Position numbers and translations under genes: made by a program
From: Vicinamibacteraceae bacterium
Lineage (GTDB): Bacteria; Acidobacteriota; Vicinamibacteria; Vicinamibacterales; JAFNAJ01
DNA: 49,717 bases
Direction of reading: 5' to 3'
Assembly (NCBI GenBank): GCA_023384595.1
Contig: JAHDVQ010000006.1
Location: 13,339 to 63,055, forward strand
Shown here: positions 43,548 through 49,717 of the stretch, piece by piece
How the letters are laid out: each line of letters starts with the position of its first letter
How positions within the stretch are numbered: the stretch's first letter is position 1
The notes under the pieces: model-generated
What the model saw: only the letters and a program-made list of their open reading frames with translations
Told to the model about the DNA's origin: nothing
Databases searched by the model: none

Positions 43548-44981
43548 ATGGCCATCTCGCAGAAACTCCACACGAAGCTCGTCCAGAAGCTGATTCTGAC
43601 GCCGTCATTGCAGCAGGCCATCAAGCTGCTGCCGATGTCGACCATCGAGCTCGCCGATCTCCTCAACCAGGAGATGGTGGAGAACCCCATGCTCGAGGAA
43701 GTGCCGGTCGAGGAGCTGCAGGCCACCGAGGCGACGGCGAACACCGACAAGGCCGAGCCCGAGCCCGAGGCCGCGCCCGCCAAGGCCGACACCTGGGACG
43801 ACAGCGACTACGAGTACTTCTTCGGCGATTACCTCGACGACGGCTATCGTCCGAAGGCGCCGACCGAGGTCAAGGAACTGCCGCCGATCGAGAACACGCT
43901 CTCGACCTCGTCGTCGCTCTCCGATCATCTCCTCTGGCAGCTGTCGCTGCAGACCGACGACCCTCTCGTGCGCGAGATCGGACTCGCGGTCATCGGCAAC
44001 ATCGACGACGACGGCTACCTGGTGGCCTCGGTGGACGAGATTGCCGCCATGGGCGACTGGGCGGCGGCCGACGTCGAGCGCGTGCTGGCCCTCGTGCAGC
44101 AGTTCGACCCGGTGGGCGTGGCCGCGCGCGACCTGCAGGAGTGCCTGACGCTGCAGCTGCGGCACCTGGGCCTCGAGGGCACGCCGAGCGAGCGCATCGT
44201 CAGCGATCACCTGCGGCTGCTGCAGAACCACCAGGTGCCCGAGCTGGCGCGGCGGCTGGGCCTGGCGGTCGACGAGCTCAAGACGCACATCGACATCATC
44301 CGCGAGCTCGATCCCAAGCCCGGGAGCAAGTACAACCCCTCGCAGTCGCAGTACGTCATCCCTGACGTCTACGTGGTCAAGGTCGAGGACCAGTACGTCG
44401 CGGTGCTGAACGAGGAGGGGCTCCCGCAGCTGCGCATCAGCCCCGTGTACCGGCGGCTGCTCGACAAGAACAACGAGGCGAGCGACGAGACGCGCGCCTA
44501 CGTGAAGGACAAGTTCCGGTCGGCACTCTGGCTGATCAAGTCGGTCGACCAGCGCCAGAAGACGATCCACAAGGTCGCGACGAGCATCATCAACTTCCAG
44601 CGCGACTTCCTCGACCACGGCATCGAGCACCTGCGGCCGCTGGTCCTGCGCGACGTGGCCAACGACATCGGGATGCACGAGTCGACGGTCAGCCGCGTCG
44701 TGAACAACAAGTACATGCACACGCCCCAGGGCGTGTTCGAGATGAAGTTCTTCTTCCACAGCGGCATCAGCAGCTCGTTCGGCGAGAGCGTCTCGTCGGT
44801 GACGATCAAGCAGCGGATCCGCAAGATCGTCGAGGGCGAGGACCCGCGCAAGCCGCTCTCCGACTCGAAGATCGTCAGCATCCTGCAGAACGAGGGGCTG
44901 ATCCTCGCGCGCCGCACCATCGCGAAGTATCGCGAGGAGCTCAAGATCCCGACCTCGAACCAGCGCAAGGTCCTCTACTGA
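43548..44981 (+). CDS. rpoN: RNA polymerase sigma-54 factor
   Basis: A 477-residue sigma-54. Region I is glutamine/leucine-rich (KLHTKLVQKLILTPSLQQAI, residues 4-23, then LLPMSTIELADLLNQEMVENP). An acidic region II (about 50-100) is followed by the core-binding part, the DNA-binding helix-turn-helix (VLRDVANDIGMHESTVSRVVNNKYM), and the RpoN box ARRTIAKYREEL near the C-terminus, which reads the -24 element. It directs transcription at -24/-12 promoters with AAA+ activators; the NtrY-like kinase in this window may feed such an activator, but none is visible here. It stands in the conserved lptB-rpoN-hpf order. Confidence 0.97.
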   Translation: MAISQKLHTKLVQKLILTPSLQQAIKLLPMSTIELADLLNQEMVENPMLEEVPVEELQATEATANTDKAEPEPEAAPAKADTWDDSDYEYFFGDYLDDGYRPKAPTEVKELPPIENTLSTSSSLSDHLLWQLSLQTDDPLVREIGLAVIGNIDDDGYLVASVDEIAAMGDWAAADVERVLALVQQFDPVGVAARDLQECLTLQLRHLGLEGTPSERIVSDHLRLLQNHQVPELARRLGLAVDELKTHIDIIRELDPKPGSKYNPSQSQYVIPDVYVVKVEDQYVAVLNEEGLPQLRISPVYRRLLDKNNEASDETRAYVKDKFRSALWLIKSVDQRQKTIHKVATSIINFQRDFLDHGIEHLRPLVLRDVANDIGMHESTVSRVVNNKYMHTPQGVFEMKFFFHSGISSSFGESVSSVTIKQRIRKIVEGEDPRKPLSDSKIVSILQNEGLILARRTIAKYREELKIPTSNQRKVLY

Positions 44982-44990
44982 GGAGTCTCC

Positions 44991-45545
44991 ATGCGTCTCT
45001 CGCTCACCGGCCGCAACGTCGAGGTCACTCCGGCGCTGCGCCAGCAGGTCTCCCGCCAGATCCAGAAGCTCGAGCGCGTGGCCGGCGACATGGCCGTCTC
45101 GGCGCAGGTCGTCCTGGCCCGCGAGCGCTTCCGCTGCCTCACCACCGTCACCCTGCATGCGCGCGGCGACCGCGTCCTCACCGGCCTCGGCGATGCGACC
45201 ACCTGGCTCGCGTCGATCAAGGAGGCCTGCGAGAGCCTCGAGAAGCAGACGCGGAAGGTGAAGGAGAAGTGGACCACGCGCAAGCGCCGGGCCACGGGAG
45301 GGAAGCGCCTGCCCGTGCCGCCCGAGGCCGCCGGCGCAGCCCCGCCGCTCGACGCCGCGACGCTCGGTCCGCGCATCATCCGCGCCCGTCACCTCGTGCG
45401 CAGTCTCAGCCTCGACGCCGCGCGCGCCAGGCTCGCGAAGTCGTCCGACGAGTTCCTGGTCTTCCGCAACAGCGAGACCGGCCGGACGGCGGTCCTCGTG
45501 CGGCGGCAGGACGGCAACTTCGGCCTCATCGAACCCGAGGCCTGA
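44991..45545 (+). CDS. hpf: Ribosome hibernation promoting factor, long form
   Basis: A 184-residue protein of the long HPF type. The N-terminal domain (1-95) has the sigma-54 modulation/S30EA fold, starting MRLSLTGRNVEVTPALRQQV, and binds the decoding centre. A flexible linker of about 30 residues follows, then a C-terminal dimer domain (about 130-182) with SSDEFLVFRNSETGRTAVLV. The long form alone can pair ribosomes into 100S particles, unlike the short HPF plus RMF of enterobacteria. AGGAG directly overlaps the rpoN stop and sits five bases before the ATG, so the two are tightly coupled. Confidence 0.95.
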   Translation: MRLSLTGRNVEVTPALRQQVSRQIQKLERVAGDMAVSAQVVLARERFRCLTTVTLHARGDRVLTGLGDATTWLASIKEACESLEKQTRKVKEKWTTRKRRATGGKRLPVPPEAAGAAPPLDAATLGPRIIRARHLVRSLSLDAARARLAKSSDEFLVFRNSETGRTAVLVRRQDGNFGLIEPEA

Positions 45546-45561
45546 GGCCGGCGGCGGTCGC

Positions 45562-46563
45562 ATGGCCTACACGCCGAGCCTGACGATTGGCGCATTGCTC
45601 GCCCGCGGCAGCGGCTTTGCCGGCCTCGAGCTGCGCCTGGTCGCCGGCGAGCACGGGCTCGAACGCCGCGTGTTGCACCCCGCCATTCAGAAGACGGGCC
45701 TGTCGCTCGCGGGCATGGCCGATTTCGTCCACGCCGGACGCGTCCTGATCTTCGGCGACAGCGAGGTGCAGTACCTCTCGAGCCTGCCGCCGAGCGCGCG
45801 CCGTCGCACGCTGGACGCCATCTTCCAGCACGACGTGCCCTGCGTCCTGGTCACCAACGGCCTCGAACCGCCCGCGGAGCTCCTCGACGCCGGCCAGGCG
45901 TCGAACGTGCCCATCCTGCTCACGTCGGCGACCACCGCCGCCGCCATCACGAAGATCACGGCCCTGCTCGACGATCGCCTCGCCCCGCGCGAGGTCGTCC
46001 ACGGCGTCCTGCTCGACATCCTCGGGCTGGGGACGCTGATCGTGGGTGACAGCGGCATCGGGAAGAGCGAGTGCGCGCTCGACCTCGTCGTGAGCGGTCA
46101 CCGGCTCGTGGCCGACGACGCCGTGGAGGTCCGGCGGCGCGCCGAATCGGTCCTCATCGGCTCGTGCCCGGAGCTCACGCGCCACCACATGGAGATTCGC
46201 GGCATCGGGCTCATCAACATCCGCGACATGTTCGGCGTCGCGTCGACGCGCCGATCGAAACGCGTCGAGTTCGTCGTGCAGCTCGAACGCTGGGACCCCG
46301 GACACGATTACGAACGGCTCGGACTCGATGACGCGTTCTACGAGCTGCTGGGCGTGGCCATTCCCATGGTGAGGATGCCCGTGGCGCCGGGGCGGAACCT
46401 GGCCGTCCTCGTGGAGGTCGCGGCGCGCAACCAGCTGCTGCGCGTGCGCGGTCAGCACGCCGCGCGCGCGCTCGTCGCGCGGGCCGATCGGCGGATCCTG
46501 GACGCCGAAGCCGGGCCGCTGCACGAGGACGACGAGGACGACGAGCAGGATCTCGAACGATGA
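45562..46563 (+). CDS. hprK: HPr kinase/phosphorylase
   Basis: A 333-residue bifunctional HprK. Residues 5-125 form the N-terminal domain. The catalytic domain has His147 in VHGVLLD, the P-loop GDSGIGKS (162-169), the paired aspartates Asp185 and Asp186 in LVADD, and the HprK signature EIRGIGLINIRDMFG near 212-226. It phosphorylates or dephosphorylates Ser46 of HPr in response to ATP, fructose bisphosphate and phosphate. The target HPr is encoded three genes downstream and keeps Ser46. The C-terminal 18 residues are very acidic. Overlaps rapZ by ATGA. Confidence 0.96.
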   Translation: MAYTPSLTIGALLARGSGFAGLELRLVAGEHGLERRVLHPAIQKTGLSLAGMADFVHAGRVLIFGDSEVQYLSSLPPSARRRTLDAIFQHDVPCVLVTNGLEPPAELLDAGQASNVPILLTSATTAAAITKITALLDDRLAPREVVHGVLLDILGLGTLIVGDSGIGKSECALDLVVSGHRLVADDAVEVRRRAESVLIGSCPELTRHHMEIRGIGLINIRDMFGVASTRRSKRVEFVVQLERWDPGHDYERLGLDDAFYELLGVAIPMVRMPVAPGRNLAVLVEVAARNQLLRVRGQHAARALVARADRRILDAEAGPLHEDDEDDEQDLER

Positions 46564-47537
46564 CGCGAAAGAAGCCGGCTCAGCGCGCGCGCACAGGGAC
46601 GGCGGGGCGCGGGACCGTCACGCGCGCGGGCGCGCGGGCGGCCCGCCGGAGCGCGGGACCGTCGCCGGCGGCGTCGCGGCTGGTGGTCATCACGGGGCTC
46701 TCGGGCGCGGGGAAGACGCAGGCGATTCGCGCCCTCGAGGACCTCGGGTTCTTCTGCGTCGACAATCTCCCGATCACGCTGCTGCCGACCTTCGCCGAAC
46801 TGACATTGCGGGCGACGCACGAGTTCCCACGCGCGGCCGTGGTCATCGACGCGCGCGAGGGACGGCTCCTCGACGAGTTTCCAGTCACATGGCAGAAGAT
46901 CCGGCGGCAGAAGGAGCTGAACCCGACGCTCATCTTCCTCGAGGCGTCCGACGCCGCGCTGGTGCGCCGCTTCAGCGAGACCCGGAGGCCCCACCCGCTC
47001 GCCCCGGGCAGGTCGGTGGGCGAGGGCATCGAGGCCGAGCGCGAGCGTCTGGCCCCCCTGCGGCGCCTGGCCGACGCCATCATCGACACCTCCGACATGA
47101 CCGTACACGAGCTGAGGCGGGCGTTTCTCGACGACGCGCGCGGTCACCCGGTCCGGCACGGCCCGGTGGTGACGCTCCTCAGCTTCGGCTTCAAGCACGG
47201 GCTGCCGATCGACGCGGATCTCGTCTTCGACGTCCGCTTCCTCCCCAATCCCCACTTCCTTCCCGACCTGCGGCCGAAGACCGGCCGTGACAGGCCGGTG
47301 GTCGCCTACCTCGATCAGTTTCCCGAGACGGAGGCCTTCCTCGAGAAGACCGCCGACCTGCTGCGGTTTCTCCTGCCGCGCTACGCGAGCGAAGGCAAGA
47401 GCTACGTGACCGCGGCGATCGGCTGCACGGGTGGCCGGCATCGGTCGGTGGCGATGGCCGAGGCGCTTCGGACGCGCCTGGCCGACGTCGCCGGCATCCG
47501 ACTGCGCGTGCGGCATCGCGACATGGGGCTCGACTGA
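46560..47537 (+). CDS. rapZ: RNase adapter protein RapZ / nucleotide-binding protein YvcJ-like
   Basis: A 325-residue protein of the RapZ/YvcJ family. A basic, low-complexity stretch of about 38 residues precedes the P-loop GLSGAGKT (46-53), and DNLPITLLP follows. The C-terminal domain carries SFGFKHGLPIDADLVFDVRF, NPHF, and AIGCTGGRHRSVAMAEAL, the conserved block for metabolite or RNA binding. In E. coli RapZ guides RNase E to the GlmZ sRNA and so controls glucosamine-6-phosphate synthesis; the Bacillus homologue affects competence. The basic KRK-type tail of the enterobacterial protein is missing here (the end is RHRDMGLD). The clustered hpf-hprK-rapZ-PTS order is well known in many phyla. 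Confidence 0.94.
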   Translation: MTRKKPAQRARTGTAGRGTVTRAGARAARRSAGPSPAASRLVVITGLSGAGKTQAIRALEDLGFFCVDNLPITLLPTFAELTLRATHEFPRAAVVIDAREGRLLDEFPVTWQKIRRQKELNPTLIFLEASDAALVRRFSETRRPHPLAPGRSVGEGIEAERERLAPLRRLADAIIDTSDMTVHELRRAFLDDARGHPVRHGPVVTLLSFGFKHGLPIDADLVFDVRFLPNPHFLPDLRPKTGRDRPVVAYLDQFPETEAFLEKTADLLRFLLPRYASEGKSYVTAAIGCTGGRHRSVAMAEALRTRLADVAGIRLRVRHRDMGLD

Positions 47538-47562
47538 CAGGGGGGCGAGCCCGGAGAGCGTC

Positions 47563-47997
47563 ATGCCCGTGACTCCACAGTCCCTCATCGGCGTCGTGGT
47601 CGTGACGCACGGCCAGCTCGCGACCGAGCTCGTCAACGCGGCCGAGACGATTGTCGGCGACCTGCCGCGGTTCGCGGCCGTCTCCATCGGTTGGCACGAT
47701 GATGTGGACGCGGCGCGCGAACAGATCGGCGCCGCCATCGAGCGGGTCCGCGGCGAGGCGGGCGTGCTGCTGCTGACCGACATGTTCGGCGGCACGCCAT
47801 CGAACCTCGCGCTCACGTTCCTCACCGAAGGGCGTGTCGAGGTGATGACCGGCGTGAACCTGCCCATGCTCATCAAACTCGCGGGACTCCGCAGTTCGGC
47901 CGATCTGCTCGGCGTCGCGCGCGAGATGCGCGAGCACGGCCGCAACGCCATCTGGGTCGCCTCGGATCTGCTGCGCGCCGAAGGGCCCACCCCGTGA
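47563..47997 (+). CDS. PTS EIIA component, mannose/fructose (EIIA-Man) family
   Basis: A 144-residue EIIA of the mannose family. The phospho-accepting histidine is His16 in VVVTHGQLA. The LTDMFGGTPSNLAL segment (about 71-84) is the family's conserved loop, and a NLPMLIKLA block follows. The ribosome binding site GGAGAG at 47552 supports the ATG at 47563. No EIIB, EIIC or EIID for sugar transport is nearby, so the protein probably works in regulation with the adjacent HPr. Its stop overlaps the GTG of HPr. Confidence 0.92.
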   Translation: MPVTPQSLIGVVVVTHGQLATELVNAAETIVGDLPRFAAVSIGWHDDVDAAREQIGAAIERVRGEAGVLLLTDMFGGTPSNLALTFLTEGRVEVMTGVNLPMLIKLAGLRSSADLLGVAREMREHGRNAIWVASDLLRAEGPTP

Positions 47998-48278
47998 CCA
48001 CGCGGGCGGTGACGATCGTCAACCCGCTCGGCATGCACGCGAGGGCCGCCGCACGGTTCGTCCGGACCGCCGCGGCGTACGCCTCGACGATTCACGTCGC
48101 ACGGGGCCGGCGCCAGATGGACGGCAAGAGCATCATGGGCCTCCTGCTGCTCTCGGCGCCGCGCGGCACCGAGATCGTCATCGTCGCCGAGGGGCCCGAT
48201 GAGGCCGCGGCCGTCGAAGCGCTCGCCCAGCTGGTGGCCAGAGGCTTCGACGAGGAGACGCCTGGCGCCGAAGGTTGA
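47994..48278 (+). CDS. ptsH: Phosphocarrier protein HPr
   Basis: A 94-residue HPr. His15 in GMHARAAARF receives phosphate from Enzyme I, and Ser46 in GKSIMGLLLL is the HprK target; both are intact. The protein thus can take part in both the transport/regulatory chain and the HprK switch. The GTG start overlaps the EIIA stop (GTGA). Enzyme I (ptsI), often the next gene, is absent here: a sulfatase gene follows in place of it. Confidence 0.95.
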   Translation: MTTRAVTIVNPLGMHARAAARFVRTAAAYASTIHVARGRRQMDGKSIMGLLLLSAPRGTEIVIVAEGPDEAAAVEALAQLVARGFDEETPGAEG

Positions 48279-48315
48279 CCGTGCCGGGGCGGCATGGTAA
48301 GACCTGACCATCGCC

Positions 48316-49717
48316 ATGCCGCTGCCGATGTTCCCCGCCGGTCTCCTGCGGAGGCTCGCGGCCGCTGCCCTCTGCGTGGCGGCCTGGGGGGTCCCGTGCC
48401 GCGCCCAGACCCCCGGGGAACCAGGACGCCGCGCGGCTCCGGCGGCACCGCCGCGCAACATCGTCTTCATCCTGAGCGACGATCATCGGTACGACTTCAT
48501 GGGCTTCCATGAGCGGGCGCCGGACTTCCTCGAGACGCCGAGTCTCGACCGGCTGGCCGCCGAGGGGGCGCACGTCCGGAACGCCTTCGTCACCACCGCG
48601 CTGTGCTCGCCGAGCCGCGCCTCGATCCTCACGGGGCAGTACGCGCATCGCCACGGCGTCGTCGACAACACGTCGCCGATTCCCGAAGGGACCGTGTTCT
48701 TTCCGGAGGCGCTGCGCGAAGCCGGCTACAGGACCGCGTACATCGGCAAGTGGCACCTTGGCGAGGTCGACGACTCGCCGCAGCCGGGGTTCGATCACTG
48801 GGTGTCGTTCCGGGGCCAGGGCGTCTACGAGAACCCGGTGCTCAACGTCAACGGGGACAGGCAGGAGTCGCGAGGTTATACGACCGATATCCTCACCGAC
48901 CTCGCCCTCGAGTGGCTCGAGCGTCACCGCACCGAGGCCGGCGATCGTCCGTTCTTCCTGTACTTGTCGCACAAGGCGGTGCACGCGGAGTTCGTGCCCG
49001 CGGCCCGTCATCGCGGACGGTACGCGAAGGTCGCCATCCCGTCTCCCGAGACGATGGCCGACACCGAGACCGCGCGCCGGGAGAAGCCGCGGTGGGTGAG
49101 GGAGCAGCGCTACAGCTGGCACGGCGTCGAGCACATGTATCACGGCGCCATGCAGTTCGACGACTTCTACCGCGCGTATGCGGAAACGCTGCTGGCGCTC
49201 GACGAGAGCATCGGGCGGGTCATGGCGTACCTCGAGCGCGTCGGGCTCTCCGACTCGACGCTCGTCGTCTACATGGGCGACAACGGGTTCCTGCTGGGTG
49301 AGCACGGGCTCATCGACAAGCGCAACGCCTACGAGGAGAGCATGCGGGTCCCCATGCTCGCGTGGGCGCCCGGCCTCATCCCGCGGGGATCGGCGGTGCA
49401 GACCGTCGTCCGCAACATCGACGTCGCGCCGACGCTGCTCGACGTCGCCGGTCTTCCGGCCTCGGCGCGCATGGACGGTCGATCGGTGCTCCCCGCGCTG
49501 CGCGGGGAGCCTCAGGCCGGCGATGGGGAAGTGCTCTACGAGTACTACTGGGAGTACGCCTTTCCGCACACGCCCACGACGCTCGCCCTGCGCACGGATC
49601 GGTACAAGTTCATCTACTACCCAGGCGTGTGGGACCGCCAGGAACTGTACGACCTCGAACGGGATCCGCGCGAAACGCGCAACCTCGTGGACGAACCGGC
49701 CCACCGCGAGCGGGTCA
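48316..49717 (+). CDS. Secreted sulfatase, C-terminus cut by window edge
   Basis: The first 467 residues of a type I sulfatase; the frame is open at the right edge, so the true end is outside. A signal peptide spans about residues 1-31 (ending PCRAQ). The metal site begins with FILSDDHR (Asp55, Asp56). The formylglycine motif CSPSR has Cys97, which a maturase must convert to formylglycine (cysteine type). YIGKWHLG near residue 142 and YMGDNGFLLGEHG near 318-330 complete the active site. An ending block LYDLERDPRETRNLVDEP suggests only a short stretch is missing. It cleaves sulfate esters, probably from polysaccharides. It lies 37 bases after HPr with no strong ribosome binding site. Confidence 0.93.
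   Translation, partial: MPLPMFPAGLLRRLAAAALCVAAWGVPCRAQTPGEPGRRAAPAAPPRNIVFILSDDHRYDFMGFHERAPDFLETPSLDRLAAEGAHVRNAFVTTALCSPSRASILTGQYAHRHGVVDNTSPIPEGTVFFPEALREAGYRTAYIGKWHLGEVDDSPQPGFDHWVSFRGQGVYENPVLNVNGDRQESRGYTTDILTDLALEWLERHRTEAGDRPFFLYLSHKAVHAEFVPAARHRGRYAKVAIPSPETMADTETARREKPRWVREQRYSWHGVEHMYHGAMQFDDFYRAYAETLLALDESIGRVMAYLERVGLSDSTLVVYMGDNGFLLGEHGLIDKRNAYEESMRVPMLAWAPGLIPRGSAVQTVVRNIDVAPTLLDVAGLPASARMDGRSVLPALRGEPQAGDGEVLYEYYWEYAFPHTPTTLALRTDRYKFIYYPGVWDRQELYDLERDPRETRNLVDEPAHRERV

Noticed and set aside
1-49717. tRNA, rRNA, CRISPR, insertion sequences, prophage or antiviral defence genes
   Set aside because: None was recognised on reading both strands; gaps are short and accounted for.

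Overview
The window is about 49.7 kb of very GC-rich DNA (roughly 70% by eye) packed with bacterial housekeeping and accessory genes. Gene content and order suggest a Gram-negative, probably environmental bacterium. Acidobacteriota, class Vicinamibacteria, is my best guess. The grounds are paired secreted amidohydrolases, secreted M28 peptidases, DUF362 and sulfatase-type enzymes, and an lptCA-lptB-rpoN-hpf-hprK-rapZ-EIIA-HPr cluster in a high-GC genome. This placement is inference; no rRNA or tRNA gene is present to confirm it. I see no CRISPR array, insertion sequence, phage gene or attachment site, and no stretch over about 120 bases without a gene.

Layout. Bases 1-5400 (minus) hold two tandem secreted amidohydrolases (the outer one cut by the window edge, the inner one lacking the metal-binding HxH), a small membrane protein, a DUF362 protein and a secreted M28 peptidase. 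A Tat-exported metallo-beta-lactamase-fold protein (5498-6409, plus) and a MATE transporter (6486-7901, minus) follow. At 7964-12175 (plus) lies an overlapping four-gene unit: dienelactone hydrolase, an aconitase-family enzyme with its swivel domain first, an ECF-type sigma factor, and a zinc-finger anti-sigma protein with C-terminal TPR repeats. On the minus strand (12209-18200) come an alkaline phosphatase, a PDZ/multi-TM/GAF/SpoIIE phosphatase, a DUF2752 protein and a YIP1-family protein. Next are an alpha/beta hydrolase (plus), mutS (minus), then tsaB, rimI, a YdcH-like protein, psd and pssA (plus), a 1305-residue NtrY-like sensor kinase (minus), an unknown membrane protein with a class I aminotransferase (plus), and a PQQ-like beta-propeller (minus).

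From 32692 to the right edge everything reads plus: guaA, dnaE, accA, recJ, an LptC-LptA fusion, lptB, rpoN, hpf, hprK, rapZ, a mannose-type EIIA, HPr and a sulfatase cut by the edge. This run joins nucleotide synthesis, replication and repair, fatty-acid synthesis, LPS transport, and a regulatory module (sigma-54, ribosome hibernation, HPr kinase, RapZ and PTS phosphocarriers). No sugar-transporting EIIB/C/D and no Enzyme I is visible, so the PTS proteins here are probably regulatory.

Starts were chosen by ribosome binding sites, overlap with the upstream stop, and sensible N-termini; several are GTG. Four-base ATGA/GTGA overlaps are common and imply translational coupling.
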